64,000 nucleotides of DNA from Paraspadella gotoi (lineage: Eukaryota > Chaetognatha): NCBI GenBank assembly GCA_051294375.1, contig CM119265.1, positions 1,165,539-1,229,538 of the forward strand, given 5' to 3'. Shown in pieces: positions 22,986-33,640 of the stretch. How positions within the stretch are numbered: position 1 is the first letter of the stretch; every line of letters starts with the position of its first letter. The position numbers were made by a program, and so were the translations under genes. A model generated the notes under the pieces. That model was given only the letters and a program-made list of their open reading frames with translations. It did no database searches and was not told the origin of the DNA.

Positions 22986-23649
22986 AATAGTTAACGTCAT
23001 TTGAGGAAATAAAAAATAAATCTGGAGAAGCTATTTTTTTTCTTTTTTAATTTCTTGCTGACTATTTTTTTAGATATTGAAATTATAGACGTTGAAATTA
23101 CTGACAAAAATCTCTGCTGACAACGAAAATGAATAATAATTTTAAAAATGAATTAAAAACTATGAATCAATTTTTTCTCCAATTCTAAAAAGTAATTCTA
23201 AAAATGGTAAAAAAAAATCGTAAAAACAGAAAATACTACAAAAATGTTTTTAATAATATATTTCTTATTTTCAATCAAGAATCTTAGAGATGAAGACGAC
23301 GACGACATAAACGTTTACTAAGACTGACGACGACGANNNNNNNNNNGACGACGACGACATCTGTGAGTATTTTCTTGGAGGCAAAACATTGAAGAAGAAA
23401 CAAAAAATTGTGGGCGGAGAAAATTAGACTTTTTTTATCTTTCTTTTCTTTCTTTCTTCTCTTTTTTCTTTTATTTTAGATTCTCTTTTTCTTCTCTTTC
23501 TTTTCTTTTTTCTTTTCTTTTTAGATTCTCTCTTTCTTCTCTTTCTTTTTCTTTTCTTTTTAGTTTCTCTCTCACTTCTCTTTTTTTCTCTTTTTCTTTT
23601 CGTTTTAGATTATCTTTTTCTTCTCTTTTTTTCTTTCTTTTTATTTTTA
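22986..23649. repeat. AT-rich DNA, GAC tract and TTTC-rich tract
   Basis: 23000-23290 is AT-rich with no exon. 23295-23362 is (GAC)n interrupted by 10 Ns (23337-23346). 23430-23645 is a tandem-like TTTAGATTCTCTTTTTCTTC repeat of about 60 bp built of TTTTC runs. Confidence 0.75.
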
Positions 23650-24343
23650 NNNNNNNNNNNNNNNNNNNNNNNNNNNNNNNNNNNNNNNNNNNNNNNNNNN
23701 NNNNNNNNNNNNNNNNNNNNNNNNNNNNNNNNNNNNNNNNNNNNNNNNNNNNNNNNNNNNNNNNNNNNNNNNNNNNNNNNNNNNNNNNNNNNNNNNNNNN
23801 NNNNNNNNNNNNNNNNNNNNNNNNNNNNNNNNNNNNNNNNNNNNNNNNNNNNNNNNNNNNNNNNNNNNNNNNNNNNNNNNNNNNNNNNNNNNNNNNNNNN
23901 NNNNNNNNNNNNNNNNNNNNNNNNNNNNNNNNNNNNNNNNNNNNNNNNNNNNNNNNNNNNNNNNNNNNNNNNNNNNNNNNNNNNNNNNNNNNNNNNNNNN
24001 NNNNNNNNNNNNNNNNNNNNNNNNNNNNNNNNNNNNNNNNNNNNNNNNNNNNNNNNNNNNNNNNNNNNNNNNNNNNNNNNNNNNNNNNNNNNNNNNNNNN
24101 NNNNNNNNNNNNNNNNNNNNNNNNNNNNNNNNNNNNNNNNNNNNNNNNNNNNNNNNNNNNNNNNNNNNNNNNNNNNNNNNNNNNNNNNNNNNNNNNNNNN
24201 NNNNNNNNNNNNNNNNNNNNNNNNNNNNNNNNNNNNNNNNNNNNNNNNNNNNNNNNNNNNNNNNNNNNNNNNNNNNNNNNNNNNNNNNNNNNNNNNNNNN
24301 NNNNNNNNNNNNNNNNNNNNNNNNNNNNNNNNNNNNNNNNNNN
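23650..24343. other. 694-N gap
   Basis: Unsequenced bases, bordered on the right by (GA)n. Confidence 0.99.
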
Positions 24344-24642
24344 AGAGAGAGAGAGAGAGAGAGACTATGTTGATAAGCTTCTTCCTTTCTCAATTTCCTT
24401 TTTCAAATCGACGTCTCAGTTTTCTTTACTCCAGTGACTAGTATTTTTAATACTTCTTTCAGAGAGAGAGAAAGAGAGAGAGAGAGAGAGCAAAAGATAT
24501 TATGTAAAATAAACTAAATTTAACAAACATTTTTGCTTTCTCCCCTAACTGAATCGATTTGTTATTCATTAATTATTAATCCGCTTTTAGAATTTTTCAT
24601 TAGAATAAACAATTTTCAACTTCAACGGCAAATAATTTATTT

Positions 24643-24690
<48 letters not shown>
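24344..24690. repeat. (GA)n, AT-rich DNA and (CT)n
   Basis: GA run at 24344-24364, second GA run 24462-24490, CT run 24645-24688. Confidence 0.85.
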
Positions 24691-24691
<1 letters not shown>

Positions 24692-25865
24692 CCTCGCTTA
24701 ACGATTCCGCTGGATATCGATTAATCTCATTTGCATATTCGCGTCTCACCGAGAATCCGCGTTATTAACCCCGGAAGCGAAACCAACTGACTCGACTACT
24801 CGATTTGAATTTATGGCATCAGCCTCTAGCGGAAAAAGAGGAAATTAAAAGTTGTTCATTTTTTATTTTCTTGTTTTATAACTGTATTTATTTTTTTCTT
24901 GTTTTTTTACCAATTTTTAAAGTTTCTCTTTATCGTATTTATAAGTTTTAAATGTTAGTGTCTTTTGTTTCTGTTAAATTTAATAAGGTAATATTATTGT
25001 ATCACTGTGCATTGTCACTGTCATCGTGGTTTTTTTAAATAAAAAAAAATAATTTAGTCAATAGTGTTTTTGGTATTAATATAAAAAAAATATCTACTTC
25101 ATCTACTTTTCATTTTGGTTCCCTTAAGATTTGATTATTTTATTGAATTATTGTCATTGGCAATGTCTTCATAAAAAAAAAATATTTATACTCGTCTTAA
25201 TTTATCCTAAACTACCTGTTTTATTTTAAAATCGGAATTATTAAGTATAAAAATTATGGTAGGATTATGTTGGTTGAGGATTAGAGTTAAGCATTAGAGT
25301 TAAGGATTAGGATTAGGGACATAAGTCTAGGATTAGGGGGTTGAGGATTATGTTAAGCTCAATTTATTAATGTTAGGTTATAAGTTTGGTAAGAGAATAT
25401 AATTAAATATTAAGGAAAATATTTAGAATTAAAAATCAGAAATGGGACACTTTTTAACATTTTAGAAAATTAAAAAAAAAATTATTGGCGCAGATTCTAA
25501 TTTTGTTGGTATTTTTACTCAGTTAATTATTACGACCATCTATGTATAATATACATACCTACATTGTATATATTACGACGGAATCTATGTAGGGGAATAA
25601 GTACAACAAAATTTCACAATTTTTGTTGCTTTTATACTATAATAAATATAGTAATAATTATAGTATAATTATAGTATATAATTATAATAATAGTTATACT
25701 ATAATTAAAGAGAAAACAAAAAGAGTCGGAACATGTTAATTTTTTTCCCCCCAAATAAAAAATAAATCGTTGTTTGTTGTCAAAACATTGTTTTCTATTC
25801 AAATATTATTTGAAAAAAAAAATTAAAAAAAAACATGGTTATTTCAATTCAAGCTTTTTATATTT
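24691..25865. other. AT-rich intergenic DNA with a telomere-like element
   Basis: 24691-24845 is of mixed composition and includes ATTTGCAT, but has no exon. 25265-25465 carries GGATTAGG/GTTAAGGATTAGG motifs and ends with CAGAAATGGGACACTTTTT, matching the inverted orientation of the 1826-2128 element. The rest is AT-rich. A GT-rich/AC-poor cluster of TATAGTATAATTATAG lies at 25630-25700. Confidence 0.55.
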
Positions 25866-25879
25866 TATTTTTTTAACAG

Positions 25880-26146
25880 GAAACAAACGACATCATAAAC
25901 ATCGAACAAACAAACAAACAAACAAACAAACAAACAAACAAAAACCAAACAAATCCACGTCACAAATTCAAAATCTAAAAAAAAACTAAAAAGAAAATTC
26001 AATCAAAATTTAATATGTTAAATAAAAGAAAATATTTGTAAACAAACAATAATCAGGAAATGAAACGAAATTTTTGTTTCTCATCGAAACCAAAACAAAA
26101 ATAAACAACTGACAAAACAAACAAAACAACAACAACAATAAGAAAA
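25880..26146 (+). other. Probable 5' UTR exon segment of the PDRPR-repeat gene
   Basis: Acceptor-like ATTTTTTTAACAG ends at 25879. Between it and the start codon at 26147 the sequence is AC-rich with an (AAAC)n array (25908-25943) and has no coding character. The start codon context is AGAAAAATGAAC. Confidence 0.35.
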
Positions 26147-26838
26147 ATGAACAACTTGGCTGCGATTTTATTCTTTTTTCTTCAAATCGTCAAAAGTCAA
26201 CAAGATTTCCCACATTTGACCTTCGATCGGGCGACGCCCGACAGGCCAAGACCCGACAGGCCAAGACCCGACAGGCCAAGACCCGATAGGCCCAACCCTG
26301 ACAGGCCAATACTTGACAGGACAATTGTCGAAAGAGTGACGGCTGACAAAACCAACAACGTCAGGCCAACTGCTGTCGGGGCAACAAACATCGAGAGGCC
26401 AAGCCTCGACAGGTCAAACTTTAACAGGCCAAGCCTGGTCGACCCAAGACTCGGCAGCCCAAGTCCCGAGAGGCCAAATCTGAAGAGGCCAAACCTCGAT
26501 AGGCCAAACGTTAATAGGCCAGAGACCGACCAGATAACTTTCGGTAGGAGAACTTTTACCGACGATAATCTCGCTCCAGCTATCCACCATCCGCTACCCT
26601 CTTTTTCGCTACCCTCTTCTTCGCTACCCTCTTCATCGCTCCACTCTGGCTCCACTTCCTCCTTTCGTCATCGCTCCTCTACCCTCTCCCCTCACGTCAG
26701 CTCCTCTTCCTCCGATCTTACTCGCTCCTATTCCCTCCGCTCCTCTACATTCGCTTACCCATCGCGAACTTACCCCGAATCGAATAGACTCGTCGTGGGT
26801 GAGGAAGAATCTTTGTTTGACCACGAAGTTGATTTGAG

Positions 26839-26888
<50 letters not shown>

Positions 26889-26954
26889 CTGCTTCCTCGA
26901 CAAACGACGTCTCAGTGGAATTTTTATCTTCGCTTTTTGCCCAAAACGAGAATT

Positions 26955-26985
<31 letters not shown>

Positions 26986-27131
26986 ATTCTCTGCGACCTC
27001 TTGCGGATTAAACGGGAAAGACTTTGTCATTAACGACGATAACAAAAGGGACGACGATGACGACGACGAAGAAGAAAAAGAAGAAAGCGAAGTTAGCGAA
27101 GATAGAAAATCGCCAAAGATTTTAACGAAAG
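26147..27131 (+). CDS. Secreted PDRPR-repeat/Ser-rich protein, coding exon 1
   Basis: The first 328 codons of a protein I do not recognise. Residues 1-18 are a signal peptide (MNNLAAILFFFLQIVKSQ), so the product is probably secreted. About residues 28-135 are degenerate pentads around PDRPR, encoded by a 15-bp tandem DNA repeat (perfect copies at 26245-26285, then diverged ones such as NFNRP, NLDRP and NVNRP). Next come S/P/L-rich repeats (about 145-210), a pure Ser run from a TCG array (26839-26886), a second Ser run near 26957-26982, one Cys in TSCGLNGKDF, and an acidic D/E block before residue 320. The exon ends at AAAG/GTGATT (donor at 27132), phase 1; without splicing the frame stops two codons later. 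The decayed but open repeat argues for selection on the frame. Could be a matrix, mucus or shell-type structural protein; that is inference from composition only. Confidence 0.6.
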
Positions 27132-27132
27132 G

Positions 27133-27180
<48 letters not shown>

Positions 27181-27312
27181 ATAATTGAACGTTATTTTTC
27201 CTGATTGATGGATTGATTTGATTATTACCTGATTTATGTTTTGAATAAATGAAAACTTGATTGACTGACTGATTTAATAATTTTTTTATCTTCATGAATG
27301 ATTACTTGATAA

Positions 27313-27343
<31 letters not shown>

Positions 27344-27494
27344 TATTTATTGATTGAATAATCGCTTCCTTGACGGATTTATTTATTGATGGAATGAATG
27401 CTTGATAGATTGATTGATTGTTCGGTATACTGATTGATCGATAGAGTGACTGACTGATTGTTTGGTTAATTTATTCATTAATTTCTTTGTTCAG
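27132..27494 (+). other. Intron of the PDRPR-repeat gene
   Basis: 363 bp, GT...AG. It starts GTGATTGATTG and ends TTTCTTTGTTCAG, and is filled with a (GATT)n microsatellite grading into degenerate TGATTGATT repeats. Confidence 0.55.
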
Positions 27495-27736
27495 ATGTGG
27501 TCTTTTCCCCAATATCCAACGACGACGACGACAACAACATTAAGAACAACAACATTAACAACAACAACAACAACGACAACAACGACAACAACAACCCCCT
27601 TTCCCGCCATCCACGTTCCGTCTTCTCCGATGGACGACGCAAGATGGCAGCAATGATCAGATGGAAGAGAAGATTGCAAAAGAAATTGGATCGAAAGACG
27701 AAATTCTACGACAGCGCGTGGAGACACGGTAGGTGA
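27495..27736 (+). CDS. PDRPR-repeat protein, coding exon 2 (C-terminus)
   Basis: Joined in phase 1 to exon 1, so that G plus AT makes an Asp codon. It continues without a stop for 80 codons to TGA at 27734-27736, giving a 408-residue protein. It encodes a D/N run (from GAC/AAC repeats, 27518-27590) and then a basic, repeat-free tail containing RKMAAMIRWKRRLQKKLDRK and ending FYDSAWRHGR. The tail is strongly cationic with an amphipathic-helix look. The end lies inside a 34-bp tandem duplication (27723-27790) that also contains potential donors (CACG/GTAGGT), so the transcript might splice on instead of stopping. No partner exon was found downstream on this strand. Confidence 0.5.
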
Positions 27737-27797
27737 CACTTTGCTACTCGGCTTTTGACACGGTAGGTGACACTTTGCTACACGGCTTTTGACACGG
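27723..27797. repeat. 34-bp tandem duplication at the gene's end
   Basis: Two nearly identical units, each starting GACACGGTAGGTGACACTTT, and a truncated third. They overlap the last codons and stop of the + strand gene. Confidence 0.85.
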
Positions 27798-27854
27798 TCA
27801 AGGTTATGAATAGCAATATATCAATTATACGTTCATTCAATGAACTAGATTTCT

Positions 27855-27968
27855 TGCCCCTGACTTTGGTCAAGCTTTGATTGTTTAAGGCCTACCATGA
27901 CTTTTACAAGATAATGACATAGCAGGTCCCTGCAAGCTTTCATTCAAGACTCTTACAAAGTCTTTTTT
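27855..27968 (-). repeat. Interspersed repeat family R1, minus copy
   Basis: Contains TACAAGATAATGACATAGCA, GGTCCCTGCAAGC, TTCAAGACTCTTAC and CCTGACTTTGGTCAAGCTTT, the reverse complements of the R1 blocks. Confidence 0.6.
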
Positions 27969-27969
27969 A

Positions 27970-28463
27970 GTATCTGTTCTATCACTAACGTACTATATCA
28001 TTTTTTTAACTGTTTTAATTTTTTTAAGTATTTTATAATAGAGAATTTGATTCTGGTGGCTTGATTCTCCTGCGATGGTACTAAATGTACACCGCGCTCG
28101 TATTAAAATTCAAGGACCAGACTTTTTATAATTTGCTACTACAAAGTTACAAACATAACCAACAATCTTTTTCCTGTCATCAATTCACGGTTTAGCTAAT
28201 AGATTCTTTAAGATTTCTTAAATTTTATTAACTAAAATCGTTTAAATCGATAAAATAAAAATAGAGTCATGTTTCTATTTTGATTAGAATCAATTAAAGC
28301 TAGCGAATAATACTAATACACTAGTGCAGCAAAAAGGCGAATCATTAATTCCTAAAAGCCCAACGAGAGGGCGCTAATTAAACAAAAGGCACGAACGAAC
28401 AAACATTTAAACAAAAAAAAAAACAATATTAAACAAAAAAGACAACCTTTCTCTCTCTCAATC
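27970..28463. other. AT-rich DNA between convergent genes
   Basis: No exon recognised on either strand. A CTCTCTCTC run at 28450-28460 immediately follows the stop of the minus-strand exon. Confidence 0.5.
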
Positions 28464-28717
28464 TCATTCGTGATTAAATTTAATTAAATAATTATGAAAA
28501 TTAGTTGGTTTGTTCTTTCTCTCGTTGGCGGGTTGAGCGTAGAGAGAAAAGCGGTAGACTCCTGGTCGAGTCAAGTTGAGAAAGAAGCCAACGTTGTGTC
28601 CCATTTGCTGTTGATTGACCAGATGGTTGACCTGATAGAGACGACATGTGGAATCATTGCGATAACGAATTGTTTGAGTACAGTTAATTGATATGACGGT
28701 AATACTAATGTGATGAG
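28464..28717 (-). CDS. 3'-terminal exon, KY/hillarin-like C-terminal repeat
   Basis: The minus strand carries an acceptor-like ATTACTATTCAG and then an 83-codon frame to TGA at 28466-28464. The peptide is free of low complexity. Its core reads STCRLYQVNHLVNQQQMG, then NVGFFLNLTRPGVYRFSLYA, and ends FHNYLIKFNHE. A hydrophobic strand, then PGxYxFxLYA, then NYLI close to the end is the pattern I associate with the repeated beta-sandwich (Ig-like) domains of kyphoscoliosis peptidase (KY)/hillarin-type proteins, which sit downstream of a transglutaminase-like core. The assignment rests on recalled pattern, not on a search. The exon enters in phase 1; upstream exons should lie above 28.7 kb but none could be seen in the GA-rich and mirrored DNA there. 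A 65-codon frame on the + strand (28494-28691) overlaps it and is probably its shadow. An intact gene, a truncated copy or a pseudogene are all possible. Confidence 0.5.
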
Positions 28718-29340
28718 CTGAATAGTAATTTATTGACTTTGTAAAGGAATTGATTTATTTGATTCGATGATAATCAATTATTGATGCGATTGATTAGTCA
28801 TTCACTGCTGTGATGATCTAGTCAATTCTTCATCCGGTGATGCGATGATTGTCATTCATGATGGCCGATGATGTCATTCATTGAGCGATGATAGTCAATA
28901 AAACAAACCAAATGCTGTGTATGAGATGAGAGAGAGAGAGACGAGAGAGAGAGAGGAGACGAGAGGAGAGAGAGAGAGAAATGAGAGAGAGAAGAAAGAA
29001 AGAGAGAGAGAGAGAAGAAAGAGAGGAGAGAGAGAAGAAAGAAAGAGAAAATAAATCACGAAATCTCGGATTTGCAAAATATGGGATTTTGTTTATTGCA
29101 AAAAAAGCGCGGAATAAATGGCAATAAATAAAAAGTTTTTAGAAGGAAAAAAAATAATTCAAATTTTTCCAAAAACAACGACACGCAAAAGATCGGACAG
29201 ATGGGACCAGACCACAACACAGAGAGACAGAGAGACAGAGAGAGAGACGAGAAAAAGAGAGAGAGAGAGAGACAGCCGCTGCAGAGAAAAAGAGAAAGAG
29301 AAAGAGCGATATAACATAATAAGAGAGAGAGAGAGAGAAG
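28718..29340. repeat. ATTGATGATG-rich and GA-rich DNA
   Basis: 28740-28900 has degenerate GATGATTGTCATTCA motifs. 28925-29050 and 29215-29335 are GA-rich. No exon. Confidence 0.75.
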
Positions 29341-29460
29341 CTCTACAGCCCCTTACGTCGTTAAAAGAATCAGCAGTACTTAAGGCGCCGGATGTAGCGT
29401 GGCTATTCTCTACCCAAAGGACCCGGTTCGCGGCCCTGTTCGCGCATCGTTTTTTACATT
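29341..29460. other. GC-richer island of unknown nature
   Basis: About 120 bp of balanced composition (CTTAAGGCGCCGGATGTAGC, GGACCCGGTTCGCGGCCCTG) between two GA tracts. Open in one + frame (AVLKAPDVAWLFSTQRTRF, then a stop at 29460) and in one minus frame. No splice signals or family recognition; it could be part of an exon or the end of a mobile element. Confidence 0.25.
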
Positions 29461-29498
29461 AGTGAAAACCCACATGTATATCTAAAAAATTTTTGTTT

Positions 29499-29499
<1 letters not shown>

Positions 29500-29547
<48 letters not shown>

Positions 29548-30112
29548 AGGCTGGACAGGGACGCTGCAGAGCCGGAACTCGTTTTTAGAAGAAGCAGTGA
29601 CGGAGAAAAAAGAGAGAGAGGAGAGAGCGACATATAATTAAAACGTTTTTTGTTTTGTAAATAAAACATAAAACAAATACAATATTGATATGAAACATGA
29701 GCGGAATTTTAAAAGATCTTGATGATTTAGAAGCCATATTATGAAAAATTTCAACTTCCCTTATGATATCACACTTCAGAAGCCATGATTTGCAAAAGCG
29801 TAGACCGAAAAGCTAAACCGAAAAAAAAATCTAGACAGGACGGGCTTATTTGGCCCGCTTGGCTCGATAATAGAGGATATTTGGTTTGTTTTGATAAAAT
29901 GTAAACCAAAACATTTAATAACTGTCCTGACTCAATTTTTAAGGACATCGATGATGAACAAGACTGGAATATAAATTATAATTAATCTATTCAATTTAAT
30001 TTAATTAATTAATTAATCTATTAATTAAATTATTTAATCTATAATTAATTAATAAATTAATCATTAATTAATTAATTATCGTAGGGCAGATCCGACAATT
30101 GTTTGGCTCAAA
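29500..30112. other. (GA)n followed by AT-rich DNA
   Basis: GA run 29505-29546, then mixed and AT-rich sequence including TTAATTAATTAATC repeats at 29985-30080. No gene seen. Confidence 0.6.
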
Positions 30113-30594
30113 CTTGTTTTTTTATTTTTTTTCTTTATTTTTTTATTTTCCCTTTTTAAAAATTGTCAATCCACACATTGAATGAAATATATGTAAGTAT
30201 ATTTTACGCAAAATAATTCTGTCGTTTAGTTTAAAACTTTAACGTTAAAACTAATGGGATGAAGTTAATTAAAAAGATTTTAAACTTTTTAAAATTATTA
30301 TTAAGACTTTGGACTATTATGTATAATGTTATTTATTTTTAATTTATTCACGTTGGAAAATAGATAAGAATTTTGAAAAAAAATAATTTTATCAAACAAC
30401 ATGTTCATTTTTCAAAATTGGGTTTGCTTCTCATTAAATCAGTACTTTATGATATTGTGCCCCTTAAAACATTTGCCCTTAAACTTTTCTGACCGAAAAA
30501 ACCCTGATTCCCTTAAGACTTTTTTCTTTTTTCTTTTTTTTTTTTCTTTTTTTTAAGCCACAAACTTTTTCTTTCACGTTTCGACTTTTTGACC

Positions 30595-30880
30595 TTAGCC
30601 CGCATCAATCAACAGCCCTCTATGGTGAAATAAACAGCCACTTCATCACCGGTGAAATAAACAGCACTCACTCACCAAAAATAAACCAGCACTTCCCAGT
30701 CACCATGGAAAAACAGCCACTAACTCACCATGTAGTAAAAAGCCCAGTCACTCAAAATTAAATAAGCAGGCACTCACCACATTATGAAATAGACTGCCAT
30801 TCACTCGCAATAAAATTGAATAGCCACTCACCATGAAATAAACACCACTCACCATTGAAAAGGACAGCAATCGCCAAGGA
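30595..30880. repeat. Minisatellite with CACTCACCATGAAATAAACA units
   Basis: About 11 ragged units of 20-27 bp. The mirrored copy at 49425-49670 is more regular. Confidence 0.8.
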
Positions 30881-30999
30881 CAAAAAAACTAACTTCAGCA
30901 CGAAATTCGCCAAAACAAAAGATAAAGGAATTTAGTAAAAGAAGAGAGAATAAAATTTTAACGAATATAAAAATAAAAAACAAGGAACGATGATTCCAA

Positions 31000-31092
31000 T
31001 GTGTTGCCGCCGCAGCGTCTTTATTTTTCACGTATATTTCCCTTTGATCACATTGATATGACCATGACATGAACATGACTAAAAAACTTTCT
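31000..31092 (+). repeat. Interspersed repeat family R2, copy 2
   Basis: AATGTGTTGCCGCCGCAGCG, TTTTTCACGTATATTTCCC, CATGACATGAACATGAC and AAAAAACTTTCTTCGCCCG, in the same order as 11840-11920. Confidence 0.5.
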
Positions 31093-31302
31093 TCGCCCGT
31101 TATATATTCTTTATAGTTTAGGAATTCTCTGAAGCCGGCCGCTTTTAGGCAGTTTTTTTAGATTTGAGGTCTTTTCTGTCCTTTAAACAAAGAGGCAACC
31201 AACGAAAGTCAAATTATATGCATTTTTAAACATAAGTGGGGACATACCGACGGACCGACGGACCGGACAGACCACGACCGAAAAGTGACTTATAGAGTTG
31301 CT

Positions 31303-31318
31303 CCGCGAGTACTCGCGG
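31303..31318. other. 16-bp perfect palindrome
   Basis: CCGCGAGTACTCGCGG, GC-rich in AT-rich surroundings, beside GACGGACCGACGGACCG repeats. Mirrored at 48986-49001. Confidence 0.8.
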
Positions 31319-31943
31319 CACTAATTTAAAAAGAATAACATACAAATATAGTAATGCTGAGTTAAATATAATTGCCAATTCTATTAGTAAATGTCCCGTT
31401 ATGTTGACAAAAAGATTCTACAACGTTAATTATTTTGTAAAAAAAGGCTTGTTACCCCATTAACCTGTTTTCAACCAAAGGAGGCGAAAATAGTTTATTA
31501 TTATTTGTTATTTATATATTAGTTTCACCATGAAAATTTAAGATTTTGTCAATATTTTAATCATCAACCAAAGTCCTGATATTTCTGCATCCATCATCAT
31601 TTCATCTCTCTCTCTCCTCTCTCTTCTCTCTCTCTCTCTCTCCTTCTCTCGTCTCCTCTCTTCATATCTTTTACACGATTCGACCCCCTACAAGAAAAAA
31701 ACGAATTAAAAGCAACCGAGGTCACCGGTCAAACTAAAGGACGACGACGGACCGATTGACGCGAAAACGATGACCGACAACGACAACAAACGACGACCGG
31801 ACGTCGAACAACGACGAGCGGACAACCACTATTGACGTCTGGAGGTCGAATCAATCTCGTTTTAACGACTCGAGAATCGCGGTCCACTTTAGAGTGGATT
31901 CATTCCTCACTATCTCTTCTCTATCTTCTCTCTCTCTCTCTCT

Positions 31944-31998
<55 letters not shown>

Positions 31999-32179
31999 CT
32001 TTCGCAGTTTCAATCAAACTCATTGTCTTTCAAACAAACGCTTTCCTGATTTATATTTGCTTCTCTCCTCTTTTAATCGAATAAAAGCGTTTGATATGTA
32101 TGAATACATTAATTAACATATCTCGCCTTCTTCAGGGTTTATGTTATGTTATGTCGATGTTATGTCTAGTTTGACCCCG

Positions 32180-32520
32180 CCTTATCCATCTACAAGATAA
32201 TTTACATAGCCAGGACCAAGCGAGCAGGACCTTACCTTACAAAGCGGTCCCTTACCAAGCTTTCAACTCAAGACTAATGATTAACTACTAAAAGCACCAG
32301 GCTTATAGCTTTATAGTTACTTCACTTGATTATGGTAGCTGGGGCAATCGAGGGGGAGGTATATACGAGACTGTGATTAAAGTATTGCATTAAAAAAGTC
32401 TTGATTAAAAACTCTCAGGGTCCTGCTAGTTATTATCTTGCTATGTTTATTATCTTGTAAGTGTGATGGAGACCTTTAAAACAGCCAAAGGCTTCCAAAA
32501 GAGAGCGGCAAGATTCGCTG
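32180..32520. repeat. Two R1 copies in opposite orientation
   Basis: Minus copy at 32180-32290 (CTACAAGATAATTTACATAG) and plus copy at 32398-32520 (TTATCTTGTAAGTGTGATGG), separated by about 100 bp. Confidence 0.55.
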
Positions 32521-33404
32521 AAAGTTATTAAGCTTAATTAAGTAAAACACATATGATCTACATTTTATGGTTTATAAAATCTATAATCTAATATAATATA
32601 GAAACCTTTCTTGAGATTCAACCATATTTTGACTTATCTCATAACATATTTCTTTTTTCTGACACAAAATACATCGACCCTCGAACGTTACGTTCGGGTC
32701 ATTTAAAATTAAATCTTTCCCCAATGTGTTTCGGTTTCCAACGTCTTCACATGGGAATCACTCAAGAGTCCCAAGATTCTACGTGAGAAAAAGTGGACAG
32801 GTTTTTCCTTTCCTGACCTTTTATGATGACCGCCACTAACTTTCAGTTCGACTCGTCTTTTACTGTACTGTTTACTGTTCGTATTTAATGTTGATTTTCC
32901 AATATTTATAATATCTATATTATTTATTAATTTATTTATTTCTTCATTTATTTATCATAATTTCTTTATTTTCTTTATTTTGACTGACTCCTTATTTTAA
33001 TTTTTATCTTGGCTCATCTTTAACCCTAACCTCTCTCATTTATTCTTGACTTGACACTTCTAATCTTCGACCGCCGCTCGTTTGTTTAATCCTGACCCCT
33101 TTAATCTCCTTTAAATATTTTTAATTAATTCTTATTTTCATGGCTTTCTAATTTCTTTTTCATTTCCATTCTGTTAATTTATTAATTTTTCAGTTATTAT
33201 TTTTTAATCTTTTTTAAAATTATTTTCTTTTTCCTTTTCTTCTCAATATTTTACATTTCACTTCCCTTCTTCTTTCTTTCATTTATTTCTTTAAGATCAG
33301 TCAGTCAGTCTTCCTTTTCCAAATTGTAATCAACCTGACTATCGCTTCTACCCAACTTTTCTTTATCTTCTTTTCAGTTTCAGTTATCTTCTTTTTGTTA
33401 CTTT

Positions 33405-33640
33405 TCTTCACCTCTTTTTCTTCCCTTTCTCTTTTTCTCTCCCTTCTCCCTCTCCCCTCTCTCTCTCCCTCTCCCCTCTCTTCTCTCCCTCCCCCTATCC
33501 TCTCTCCCTCTCCCCTCTCCCTTCTCCCTCTCCCCTTTTTCTCTCCCTCTCCCCTCCTCCCCTCTCCCCTTTTCTTATTCTCTCCCTCTTCCCTCTCTTC
33601 TCTCCCTCTTCCCTCTTCCCTCCCACCTTCCCTTCCCTTT
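33405..33640. repeat. CTCCCTCTCC tract
   Basis: Pyrimidine-only CTCCCTCTCC repeats; mirrored as a GGGAGAGG tract at 46700-46930. Confidence 0.9.

Noticed and set aside
25870-25960. CRISPR-like or tRNA features
   Set aside because: No spaced direct repeats were found anywhere in the window. The only tRNA-like sequences are the three SINE heads, which lack an intact cloverleaf. The AAAC run here is a microsatellite.
28494-28691. 65-codon + strand frame with a signal-peptide-like start
   Set aside because: It lies antisense to the better supported KY-like exon, whose composition and C-terminal pattern are stronger.
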